A stretch of 64,000 bases of DNA from Anthonomus grandis grandis (taxonomy: Eukaryota; Arthropoda; Insecta; Coleoptera; Curculionidae). The position numbers were made by a program, and so were the translations under genes. Below the pieces are notes generated by a model. The model saw only the letters and a program-made list of their open reading frames with translations. It searched no databases and had not been told where the DNA came from. Of this stretch, positions 34,727 through 45,514 are shown in pieces. Numbering within the stretch: position 1 is the stretch's first letter; each line of letters opens with the position of its first letter. The stretch spans positions 13,654,938-13,718,937 of the forward strand of contig NC_065555.1 of the NCBI RefSeq assembly GCF_022605725.1, read 5' to 3'.

Positions 34727-35340
34727 GCAACGTAGTTTTACACTTTGGTGCTGCTTACTTGACCTGCACTCGCCGTGAATGTATCAAATTTTGTGTGCGA
34801 ACATATCTGCAATATTGCTAAATGCTGTCGGAAATTTGCACTTTAGTTGGATTATTTCAAAAATTTATTTATTTTTATTAAAATATTTAATTTATCTTAA
34901 TTTTGGTAAGGTTGGACAATCACCCTGCAGTGTTTTAATATATTGTGTACTTTAATTTATTGTATTTGTGTATATCAAGCCTTCATGATAGTGATAACCA
35001 CATGACATTAGGTGCAACGTGGCTTTATGCTTTTATGATACTTGCTTGCTATGTGCCTGCCCTAAATTAGATACTACCAAATCTTACGTGCAAACATACT
35101 AGTGATATTGTCAGGAGTTGTTAGAAATTTGTACTTAAGTTACATTATTTCCAAAATTCGTTTAATTTGATTATAATGTTTAATTAATATTTTCCCTGAA
35201 TTTTGGTAAGATTAGATCAGCGGCAGTGCTATAATACATTGTGGAATATATACTAATTTATTGTATTAGTGAAAACCAAACCTTCATTACAGTGATAACT
35301 AATTACCTTTAAATACAACGTTATCATGTAGATATATGTT
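34727..35340. repeat. ~300-bp tandem duplication
   Basis: TTTTGGTAAG occurs at 34901 and 35201 (exactly 300 apart). CCTTCATnAnAGTGATAAC occurs at 34980 and 35281, and GCAACGT/ACAACGT at 34727, 35014 and 35315. Two diverged full units and the start of a third. Confidence 0.75.
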
Positions 35341-36216
35341 TATTTTTTCACATTAGCAGCTAAAACTATCTTTTAATAATAACATCGAGGTTAAACAAAA
35401 TAAAACATGTTTTATTTATTTTAGGAGTGGCAGAAAGAAAGCAAATATTTTTTTTTTTATTTTATTTAATATAACCTTCTTATTTTCTGTTATTAATAAA
35501 GGTATCTCGTCAATTATTCCCTGAGCATCCCTAATTACGTTCGCAGACACTTCTTTTAGACCTTCATTTTAAAAGCAACGAGTCATAATTGTTCGCAAGA
35601 GTATGAAATAAATAAGGCGTGTTTTCCAGTTCAGCTCAAATAAAGGACCTTCCATTAAGGTAATTTGAAAACATTCAAAGGAGCAGTAAATCACCAGTTT
35701 TAAAATAAAATCATTAAAATCATCCGGTTTTATTGAATTTTCTCCTAAGGATACAATTGTTGAGATATTTTATAAGACGACAGTTTAAATTAAAGTTCAA
35801 TTTTGCACTTCTTTTTAGTCATTTTTCACTCAGGAAAATTAAAAATTCTTCTTAAGCTGACATGTTTACTTTATCATCTCTCAAAGAGAATTACATATTA
35901 CAAAATTCAAAGAAAAACAATTACACCATTATTCCTTGGCTTATTTTCAGTATAATGCAGTAACTTTCATTATTATAATTTGCCTTCGAGACAAACGAAA
36001 AGCGGAGAATGGAAAAGCCAGTTTTCATTCTCTATTCTTTTCGAATAGGGCTCCGATGTTTCCTCTGGGATGCAAATTTTCTAATGAAAACCAAAGTGTC
36101 CTCGGGCCTTAATAATAACACCGAGTTGGTTCTTATTCAGTTCGTGTCTTCGATATTTTTATTTTTAAGGAGAAAATTTATTTCTATTTGTTAACTGTAG
36201 CTTTTTGTTGTTTCAG
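35341..36216. other. End of the 14.8-kb intron
   Basis: No transposon is recognised. 35520-35780 and 35980-36180 are more base-balanced and may hold regulatory sequence. The 3' splice site is TTTTTGTTGTTTCAG ending at 36216. Confidence 0.35.
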
Positions 36217-37183
36217 TTTCCTGGATGTCAACAAGCATGCAAGTTTCATCAAGAAGCATTATATACGACGCAACAAACCCAACCAGTAATCCATACCAAA
36301 GGGGAAGCAGTTATTCAAGTGTTTGGTGCAAAAGCTCAATGGCCTGACCGACCAATTTCTGTAGATCCGAATGTTCCAGTAGTCTACGTAGTTATGCGTA
36401 AAAGTCAAGCAGGTCCTTGGAGGCAAATAATACAAACTCTAGAATCATCTACCAGGGTCCCAATAGATCAAGGCAATGCTATGCTTAGAGTGTTGGTAGT
36501 AGATCCTCAAGGCTTGGTAACAATCTACAGCCCTAACGAAGAATCTATAAAAAAAAATAAGAAGAAAAAGAAGACTGTTAATACGGAAATTAAAGTTACC
36601 ACCACCAAAAGCACAGGCTTTGACGAAGATACTCCATGGGTACTAAAAGAGGTATCATTGATTCATCAAAAAGTTCTTGTCATAGGAGAAATTGCTTGGG
36701 AGCCCAAAACAGTAAGGGGAGTCTACCTTGTAACATGGGAAGTAGATGGAGGAGGCCTAAAAGGAAATCTTTTCACCGACTCTACATGTGTTACTCTATC
36801 CTTATGGCCTGATACAATTTACCATATTCAAGTTGAACTGGTATCAAGGGTACCAGGAGTAGATAACCTCAAGTCGGAGATGATGGACTTAGACACTGGT
36901 AGAGCACAAAAAGTGTCAACTGAATCAGAGAATATATTACCAGAAGAGCGACCTGAAGAGTTGACGTCTCCTTTACTTTCAGTACTGTTTAGTGCAGTTA
37001 AGGGGCAAAAAATCGATAAGTCTGAGCAATATTATAAAGATATTGCTGCAGCACTGGTAGAGTGTTTTGGAATAGTCATTGTGCTGTTGTTCGTTCTACT
37101 TACCTTAAAGAAATTTTGGAATATTTATGTTAGAAGGCGGATAAATGGGAATAAGGTTATTGAGGATCTAACTGCTTATCCAG
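36217..37183 (+). CDS. Exon B: FN3-like ectodomain and membrane helix
   Basis: A 967-bp exon, phase 0 at the acceptor (CAG ending 36216) and phase 1 at the donor (CAG|GTAAGA at 37184). Numbered from exon A: cysteines 29 and 33 finish the cysteine module; residues about 56-133 form a fibronectin-III-like domain (VPVVYVVMRKS, WRQIIQTL); 137-144 is a run of lysines; 164-238 is a second FN3-like domain (VYLVTWEVDG, YHIQVEL). Then comes an acidic stalk, a membrane helix at about 302-322 (ECFGIVIVLLFVLLTL) and a basic stop-transfer stretch (VRRR). The protein is thus type I, with the ectodomain outside the cell. I cannot name it: the layout recalls anosmin-like cysteine box plus FN3 proteins, but with a membrane anchor and no WAP domain. 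Role in adhesion or signalling is inference. Confidence 0.88.
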
Positions 37184-38508
37184 GTAAGAAGCCATTTATT
37201 GCTTTTCAAAAACACAGAACCTAGATGTCAGTAATTCCAAATTATTTTTCTAATATTTAATATTTTTATTTTAAAAGCAAACTTCTTGCACATATATCAA
37301 TAAAAATAAAGCAAGCATATTGCGTAAAATATGTCAATTTAAAGCTCCTGGATAACACGCTGTCCGGCTCTACAGAAATGCAAATTTCCCTAGACGAAAT
37401 GTATCTATAATCCAGAAATCCAGAGAGGAATGAACTGGGCATCAAGGGATGCCATTGAGCTGCTGCATCGCATATTATGTGCTGAAGGGGAAATTTTATG
37501 CTAAATAATAAATTATGTTATTCGCTTTTACTAGTTTTTGAAGGAATAATTTTTTTTATCATGCTAAAACTGAAATGCTAATGATGCTGGAGAATAAATA
37601 TGCTGCATTATTCGACAACGTTGATATTTGCTATAATATGCATTTCTTTTAAGTTTTAAATGCTAAAATTTTCCTAGAATAAAATTTCCATGAGAACCTG
37701 GAAATGGATAAAAATTAAAATTTAAAGTAAATTTGAGTCGAAGTGACTAGTGCTCCTGAATAATTCCCTTTTCTTCTAGGATTTTCAAGTTCTGCGATTA
37801 CCATAGTTGAAAGCTTAAATAATAAAAAGCCGCAATCTTATAGATAAGCGTGGCATTAAAGTATATATTAAAAAATCAGGATTTCTGGATTCTGAAAAAT
37901 ATTTACTAGTTTATCTAAATATAAGGTTAAATGAAAATCTTACAGTCTCCCTTCACTTATTTATTAAACGTTATTCTGTTTTATAATTCCTTACATGTTT
38001 CGGACACAGCGGTGTCTATCATCAGGGAATAAAAAGTTAAAAATTAGTATAGGTTACATTCACCAGGTTTTGAGTTTATGTCAAAAAATACTTTATTTAT
38101 TTATTTATTTACATTATATTGTTAACAAAGAATGTGAATATATAAGTAAATGTGATCAATTGATAAAATTCAGATTTAGAAACCCATAAAGCTCCTGGAA
38201 GCATATATTTAAAGATTGTAAGTTGAATTTCCAAGCAGGATTTCCTTTCCTTGTTTCAAAATGTTTACTAAGCTATTCACATTATGACTAGAAATATGAC
38301 TTTACTTATCAAATAATAGGCCATAATTAATTCATAAAAAACCAACACGTTTGAAGTATATCTTCCTTTAGTTAGCTCATTTTATGATGTTCAGCTGAGT
38401 TTTCAATTTTCTATTGTTACTAGTTTAACTACGTAATAAAATGTATAAATAATTTATTAATTTTTTTTAAATTTAGATTTAATAACCACATTAAAAAAAC
38501 AATATATA
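37184..38508. other. Start of the 8.2-kb intron
   Basis: AT-rich. 37330-37500 is base-balanced, with a short frame (WASRDAIELLHRILCAEGE) that I cannot assign. 38090-38120 is a short TTTA microsatellite. No gene. Confidence 0.35.
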
Positions 38509-40354
38509 CAGGGTGGTCCATTTAACTTGAGACATCGCAATAATGTTTCATGTGAATGAATGTGTTTGAATGGTTTCCAGGGGGCCATAAAATGACGTCA
38601 TTGGTTTGACCTTGAGTGAAATTCAAGGTCAAATTAAGGCCAACTTCACTTTTTTGCATAGAAATCTCTATTTTTATTAGTATTATCTGATTTATCGTTA
38701 AAAAATAAATAACTTTGCTTCGACATTTTTTTACATATAAACTCTCCTTTTCAAGATATTAATTCTTGATTCTTTTACGAATTTTTTCCTTGACAATGAC
38801 ATTAGAAACAGGAATAGCTTTCGTTCAGCAATTCTTCAATATTGTTGTGACAAGGCATTGTTGATCAATGCAAGTTGTTATGATGCGAAAATTTTCTATA
38901 GTGAACAGATCTGACGTGTTTATCCCAGGTATTTCAGGCGATTGTAAACAAATACTGATGAATAAACTAAATAAGAGATTATTTTGGTTCACAGTATTCG
39001 TTCAGTTATCAAGTTCTTGACTATTTTGTTGAGTGACTATGGAATGCCTAACAATAAATGAAAAAGTCGAAATGGTCCTTATCTATGGTGAATCTGAACG
39101 GAATATTAATAGAGCCATTGAACTGTATACCATGCGACATCCTCAACGGCGACTTCTATCGCCATCATTTTATCGTGTAGTGAAGCACGGAAGTGTATGA
39201 ACGATAAATCGATCACGAAAGAGAAGCATTACCAGTCAAAATAATAAAATTGTCGTCTTAGCTACAGTTGCCCATAATCCTGGAGTCAGATCACGATCAA
39301 TTTTTTCTGTTTGTGGAATCTCTAAAACAAGTGTCCTGAGAATTTTGAAACGCCACAAGTTTCATCCGCATCACTTGTCGTTACATTAAAAGCTTTTTGG
39401 GAATGATTTCCAAAATCGAGTGCGGTTTTGTAAATGGACCCAAAAATCAGTTGCATGAAAACAACAATTTCTTTCTGCGCGTCTTATTCACCGATGAAGC
39501 TTCATTTACAAACTATGGTATAGTTAATCGTCATAACATGCATTATTGGGCAGTTAAAAATCTCAGGTAATTTTGAGCGATAGAACATCAGCGGCCATGG
39601 TCTGTGAATATCTGGTGTGTCATCATCAATAATAAAGTCATAGAACCTTATTTTATTGATGGTGTCCTTACAGGCCAAAAATACCGTAATTTTCTGTTGG
39701 AGATTCTATCAGTATTTTTGGAAGATTGTATATCGCGATCCACCAACGACTCCCGAAAATATGAAGCTGCGAATCACGGAGGTTTGCGGGCAGATAACTC
39801 TACAGATACTCCACTCTGTTCGTTCACCTCGATCGTTTAGAAACCACATCGATCGTTTAGAAACCGAGTCGAAAAATGTATAGAAGAGGAAGGGGTCAAC
39901 ACCTTGAATATTTATTGAAATAATTTTCTGACTTTTTTTGTTTCAATTTCTTTTATTTAAACTTTGTACGTTTTATTTTCAAGTTTTCGATTCTGTTGAT
40001 AATAAAATTCTATCACTCCTTCTGATAGATCATCAGATACCACTTACAAGGGCAAATGTCATTGTTAAGGAAAAAATTCGTAAAAGAATCAAGAATTAAT
40101 ATCTTGAAAAGGAGAGATCGCAGGTAAAAAAGTGTTAAATAAAAGTTACCTTTTTTTTAACGCTAAGTTAGATACTATTAAAAAAAATAGAGGTTTCTAT
40201 GCAAAAAAGTGAAGTTGACCTTCATTTGACCTTCAAACTAATGACGTCATTTTATGGCCCCCTGGAAACCATTTAAACTTCATGTGAAACATTTTCAAGA
40301 TACCTGTTTAGTTTGTGAGATATTGCGATGTCTCAAGTTAAATGGCCCACCCTG
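38509..40354 (+). mobile_element. Tc1/mariner-superfamily element with ~180-bp inverted repeats
   Basis: 1846 bp flanked by TA (38507-38508 and 40355-40356). Ends CAGGGTGGTCCATTTAACTT and its complement; the inverted repeats continue inward about 180 bp (shared words CCAGGGGGCCATAAAATGAC and AAGTGAAGTTG on the right). Left and right arms have diverged by small indels. It encloses a broken transposase on the plus strand. Confidence 0.93.
39039..39923 (+). pseudogene. Transposase of the 38.5-kb element
   Basis: ATG 39039 opens a good start: ECLTINEKVEMVLIYGESER, then RHPQRRLLSPSFYRVV, with an in-frame TGA at 39198. Further pieces are SIFSVCGISKTSVLRILKRH (about 39300), LFTDEASFTNYGIVNRHNMH (about 39484, first catalytic aspartate), NIWCVIINNKVIEPYFIDGV (39607) and a C-terminal segment ending at TAA 39921. 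Frameshifts and deletions have removed the middle. It is related in style to the elements at 31.8 and 63 kb. Confidence 0.85.
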
Positions 40355-40356
40355 TA

Positions 40357-40959
40357 TAGTGGGTAATAATTTAAAAACTTGAAATGGCCCTATATTAGGA
40401 ACAAAAAACTAGATAAAAAAACGCTGAAAACAGATTCTATAAAAAGACGGGGGAACAAAAACAAGCATATTTTCTCACCTTTAGTATGCAAATTCTTGGA
40501 CAGGGTGAGTTACACCCCTTAAATCTTATATAGAAAGTGGGGTCGAGTGATACATCATCTTAAAGCTTATGGAAAATACTTTCCAATAATAAAATAGAAA
40601 GACAACTATAAATACAGATAACAGATAACATTTCAGAAAATTATTCTCTGTTTATCAAGGAAGACAATAAATAAAAACAATATTCTGATTTTTTTAAATT
40701 ATTTTTATTATTACTCAATTAAATGTTGAAAATGATTTATGTTATTATAAAGACAATAATAAAGCCTACTTTCAAATTCTTATTGTACATTTGTAAATAT
40801 TTTTCTGGACATAGCACAACGTTTCTAAACTACTCTATACTGGAGTAAAATATATAAAAAAAGTATATCACAAAGAAGTAAATAAGTGTTAGATCTGGAG
40901 ATTTAGATGGCAATTCAATGGGACCTATTTTTCTGATCTGCTAATTAGAATAATGATAA
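40357..40959. other. Intron spacer
   Basis: AT-rich. CAGGGTGAGTTACACCCC at about 40500 resembles the end of a Tc1/mariner-type element, but no partner end was found. Confidence 0.3.
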
Positions 40960-41330
40960 TCTAACCAGTGCCTAACAGGAACTATATGATAGGGAGGTGC
41001 TCAATCCTGTTACTGTAGTAAGCGTTCTTCTAAAGATGTGTGTATGTTCCTCTGATTTTGTAATTCTCGCACTATTAGTGGTTCGATAGATCTCTATAGC
41101 ATTTCAGCATACATGTCGTCATTTAAATTTTCTGGTATAAATATTGGGCCGATAATACCATTATCCAATATACCAACTTAAACAATAATTTCCTGAGGAT
41201 ACCGGGTATGGCCTTCTCTAAATACGTGTGATTTGTCGTCGTTCCAATAACGATACTTTTGTATATTACCATGCCATGTATATTAACATATAGTACTTGT
41301 AGTATGGGTATGCTAAAGTGAGCACCAAAA
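40960..41330 (-). pseudogene. Tc1/mariner-type transposase fragment
   Basis: Minus-strand traces include NDDKSHVFREGHTRYPQEII and GILDNGIIGPIFIPENLNDD (about 41250-41120). These match the middle of this transposase group (the GIxxxxIIGP motif). All frames are broken and only the middle survives. Confidence 0.45.
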
Positions 41331-41772
41331 GTTTTATAAAACTAAGGTCTTGGGCTCAACTTCTAACTTTCAGTAAACGAAAACTTGAGACTTTATTGAT
41401 TGTTAAAAAGTTTGATAACATAAATCGATCTGCAATATATTATCATTATTTTTCGGTCTAAAAAGAAAGAATAGTGCTTTGAAGCATGACCCAAGTAACA
41501 CACGACAGTTTAATAAACGTTTATTTTTGGTTTACACCAGGTGTGCATTTTAAGTGAACTTCAACGATAAATATCGGATAGAATGTCGTAAGAATTTACG
41601 TTGAGAAATGTAATATTATGCTTATCTAATTCACGTTTTAGAAGAAGGTTTATAACATGAAGATAATACACAAGTATTTTTTCATAAAAGTTGAAAGTTT
41701 AAATATTAAAGACGTTTCCAAATGAGTTTTTTAGACAAATGTACTTACCATCAACAAAACATTGAATGTTTA
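41331..41772. other. Intron spacer
   Basis: AT-rich, no recognised feature. Confidence 0.3.
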
Positions 41773-44310
41773 GTTATTGAATTGAATTGAATTGTCGAAA
41801 CAGTGGGCTGCCGAGGCAGTTGTGCATATAGGTCTCCTGATGGACCCGTCATGCCCCGCTGGGGTTTACCAGAGCCCAACGGCCTTAGAGAAACCGATAA
41901 GGCTCTTTGGTCTGAAGGACTTAAAGTCACTCGGTACACTAAAAGTATTACCCAAGTATTTGAACCTGGCGTGCGTGAGTGCTGGGCACTCCCCGACTAC
42001 ATGGTCAACGGTTTCATCCTCCTCACAGAACCATCGGCATTCCGGGTTGTCCGCAATACCGATAATATGGAGATGGCTTCTTAAGTGCCAATGACCAGTT
42101 AAAAGATCTGTCACTAGCCGAATTTCGCGACTTTTTAGGCGTAGTAGATTTTTGGTGAGACAGGCAGAGGGCCCACCTATGTGCGCTTTGGCCTGTCTCA
42201 TACCAGAGGACTCAGTCCACCTTCGGTGGGTCCACTTGTCGAGCAGACCCATCATTGACGTGACCGCAACGCATTTGGCGATACCAACTATGGGTTCCGG
42301 CCCCATCGGCACAATCGCGGTTCCCAGTCTGGCAAGAGAGTCCGCTTCCTCACTGCCTGCATGGCCTGCGTGGCCAGGTATCCAGACGAGCTGGACCTTG
42401 CAGCCAATCTGTACCAGTTTTTTCAGGACTTTTATGCACTCTAGTACAAGCTTGGAGCTTACCTTTGCGGCCGTGATAGCCTTAATGGCAGCTCTGCTGT
42501 CCGAGCATATTGATACGACTGTATTGCGGTGTCCGCAGCTTAAGATTTTCTGTCCGCATTTTAATACAGCAAATACTTTGGCCTGGAAGACAGTGGCGTA
42601 CTCCCCCAGCGAGTATGCCCTACTCGTATGTGGGATCCCACCACAAAGCCCTGGTCCAGCTCTGTTATTCATTCTGGAACCATCTGTGTACCAGATGGTC
42701 TCCCTATTTAGCAATGCAGGTCTGTTGGAATGCTGCCACTCCCCTCTGCCTGCAATGTGCGTCACGAATCCCTCGCAGTCACTGGATCCATGCAGTCACT
42801 GCCCATCAGAAGGAGAGGATATTCCTGTATGGCCCGTGACCAAATTTTTGCGTGACCGGTCTCGCCAGCACGTAGTTCGACGAGGACGTATAGCCTGTAC
42901 GCAGTCCTCATTGCCTCGAATTGCACAACAAGGTCCAAATGCGGAAGGCTCAGCAGAGTCTCAAGCGTTCTCGTTGGCGCCGTCCGCATGTAACCCGTTA
43001 TGCTGAGACATGCAAGACGTTGGACTCTGTCCAGTTGAGCACGAATTTTCGCTTCCTCGAGAAGAGGTCTCACAATGCGCGAGTAGATCCAGTGGAGGAT
43101 CTTAGGAGACAGACCCCAGGTATTGCCGAAAGCCCGCCTGCAGGCCCATAGCGCGCAGGTGGCCTTCTTCATTCTGGTATTTGCATGATCGTGACAGGAG
43201 AGTTTGGGATCTAACTTGATTCCCAGAAATCGAACTGTCCTGGAGTAATGCAGCTGCACGCCTCCTAGAGATATAACAGGGGGCGTGCCAGAGTTACGTT
43301 TCCTCGTGAATAGTAGGAGCTCTGCTTTTTTGGGGTTAACCCTGAGACCCCTGAGAGGCACCATATGTCCACTATATGCAGGGCTCTCATCATAGGGCCC
43401 CGCATTGCGGCGGCGTCTCTCCCTGGGCAAAGGATTACCAGATCATCAGCGTAGGCCTGTGTGTATAGGCCAGCATTGTTTAAAAGATTTATCAGGCTGT
43501 CGACCACAAGGCACCACAAGGTAGGGGACAATACTCCTCCCTGCGGGCCCCTAGCCGCCAACGTTTCGACAATCTCGTTGTTGAGCTGGGCAGATACATG
43601 ACGTTTCGAGAGCATGGCCTCTATCTAGCTAACCAAACAGGGTTCTGAGCTGCGGCTCTCGAGTGCTTGGCAGATTAATGCGAAAGGGGTATTGTCGAAC
43701 GCCCCTTCAATGTCTAGAAACGTACCCGGATAGGTCTTGCCACTTCTCAGAGCATCCTGTACCTTCCTCACGAGGTGGTGTAGGGCCAGGTCCGTGGATT
43801 TGCCCGCCTGATAGGCGTATTGGTGCACATGCACTGGTTTGTTCACCAAAATGCTTTCCTTAAGGTACCGATCAATCAGCCTCTCCATCGCCTTCAGCAT
43901 AAAGCTGGTAAGGCTGATAGGTCGGTACGATTTGGGATCTGTAAAATCGCTTTTTCCGGGTTTCGAAATGAAGACGACTTTCACTTGACGCCATAACTTT
44001 GTGACGAAGCCCTGAGCAAGGGACGTCCTGAATAGTCTGACTATGTATGGGGTTGCAAAAGACATGGATATAATCCATCCATGCCCGGAGATTTAAAGGG
44101 GGGGGAATGTCTTGATTGCCCATTTCACCCTCTCGTAGGTAATTATTCTTCTAGCAGTCTCGAACTGTAAGTGAATCGGAGCCCGAGAACAGCTAGGAGG
44201 ATCGCGAGATGAGTTGGAGTCTGGGAAGTGAGTGCGCAGCATGACCTCCAGTAGCTCCCGCTCATTGGTAGTAAAGCCGCCATCTGGAAGTGACAGCGAC
44301 TTCAATTTAG
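41773..44310 (-). mobile_element. 5'-truncated LINE with RNase H (LOA/I-group-like)
   Basis: A minus-strand LINE ending in a short ATTGA/GAATT simple repeat (41773-41796 on +), GC-rich compared with the intron. It has RT, RNase H and a C-terminal zinc-knuckle-like end; endonuclease and ORF1 are missing. RT style (RPISLTSFMLKAMERLIDRY, QYAYQAGKSTDLALHHLV, FLDIEGAFDNT, RGPQGGVLSP) with RNase H suggests the LOA or a neighbouring clade. A second, older copy lies at 23.3-25.4 kb. Confidence 0.85.
41866..44305 (-). pseudogene. LINE pol: reverse transcriptase and RNase H
   Basis: Order from 44305: pre-RT (SLPDGGFTTNERELLEVML), RT fingers (44123-43872 and 44065-43625), palm with an intact YADD box (43442-43453 on the complement), thumb (43430-42762), RNase H (42765-41866), then a CxxxC-H-C knuckle (CRWFCEEDETVDHVVGECPA). 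RNase H keeps its acidic residues (YTDGS, EYATVFQAKVFA, CSDSRAA, EEADSLAR). The catalytic residues of RT and RNase H look intact, but at least four frame changes (about 44100, 43870, 43620 and 43300) break the frame. It is a fairly young but dead copy. Confidence 0.85.
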
Positions 44311-45365
44311 TTCCAGGTTCCTTGGACAGTAAATGTTTAGTTATAGAAAATCAGTATGGAGCCTTTAACCTAAACCTTATAAACGAAAAACAGGGTTTTT
44401 CGCATTTTACTGGAAAACTTTGAGTTTACATGAGAAAAGTCTAAATACAAAAGTTACAATTTTTTTATTGCTAATAAGCAAAAAAAAAGTTTTTTTAATA
44501 AAGCTACCCTTAACCCCTTCACCTACCCCACACAGCTTACCAGTGAGAAATTCTCCTGCAAAATCACTGTTTTTCAGAACCTTTACAAAAAATAAATATA
44601 GATTATATTTATAAAAATGAACAATTACAAATAAAAAAAAAATTTATATTTATTTATTTATAAAAATTTATTTGACAGTTGATGAAATTTCCAAAAATTA
44701 CTTCAGCAGCCTAAAATATGTCTTAGAATGCATCAAGAACTTTTGCAATAAACAATTGACAATTTCCTATACACTTTCAGAAAAATTGAACTACAAGTAT
44801 ATACATATATTTTGAATTCCATTTATGTAGGGTGGTGTGTACTTTATGTTTTTATTTGCGATAAATTGGTGGAGGCACCAGGAGGTGCAACGTTCAATCC
44901 TCCTTTCGACCCAATTAAATTATTATAGGAAAATTAGCATTTTTAGCATTATTTTTATACTTATTGTAAGTTTTGAGCAAATTTTTATTTATGAGGTGTT
45001 TTAATTTGTATATCTTGTTTGGTATAATTATTGTGTCCCATACACGTTAATGCATACAAAACAGTATATGATATATGTTTATTCTACAGTTTAATAAATA
45101 AACCTTTACCATATACAGTTAATAAATATATCACAAACAAAAATTTACTTAAAAATCATAATAAGGATAATAATATATGATGTGTTGCTTCGGATATTAT
45201 ATAAAAATCCTAAGTTCGAATCTTGAATAAAATGCGCATTTTTACATATGGGAACTGCCATATTTACGTCAAAAGATTAATGGGAATGTCGTGCTTATAC
45301 ACTCAAATAATAGTGCTTTTTAAATAACCTAATTTTAGCTATAAATCCACTAATTTTCATTTCAG
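44311..45365. other. End of the 8.2-kb intron
   Basis: AT-rich. Two short patches resemble a tRNA B-box (44911 and 45213), but no tRNA fold or SINE body was made out. The acceptor TTTTCATTTCAG ends at 45365. Confidence 0.4.
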
Positions 45366-45514
45366 ATTCGCCACCAATAGTAACAGTTCTAACACCCCCA
45401 CCACAATCACATCAAAGGTCACCGCTTCACCCCACCTATGAAAGTCACAACGCTTCCAGCCAATTAGAAATCCGATTCGAATCGTCACAAAGCAAAAGCG
45501 ATTTCCAAGTTTGA
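45366..45514 (+). CDS. Exon C: cytoplasmic tail and stop
   Basis: Entered in phase 1 after a TTTCAG acceptor, this exon completes the codon split at 37183 (giving Asp) and reads 48 more residues to TGA at 45512-45514. The tail is Pro/Ser/Gln-rich, starting SPPIVTVLTPPPQ, with a TYES tyrosine site, and ends in DFQV. The last residues fit a hydrophobic-x-hydrophobic (class II) PDZ ligand, and the proline run could bind SH3 or similar modules. Both are inferences. The uninterrupted frame and correct phase make it a confident terminal exon. Confidence 0.85.

Noticed and set aside
36205..36216. TTG as an alternative start for the FN3 protein
   Set aside because: These bases are the pyrimidine-rich splice acceptor; exon A joins in phase at 36217.
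21361..37183. Naming the host gene anosmin-1 (KAL1)
   Set aside because: The cysteine spacing and FN3-like domains are only suggestive; there is no WAP domain, and a membrane helix is present.
42152..43006. A 284-codon plus-strand open frame
   Set aside because: It is the antisense shadow of the RNase H and RT frames of the minus-strand LINE at 41.8-44.3 kb, whose motifs are clear.
44880..45240. tRNA genes or tRNA-derived SINEs (B-box-like GTTCAATCC and GTTCGAATC)
   Set aside because: No matching A-box, cloverleaf or repeat body; isolated B-box words are frequent by chance.
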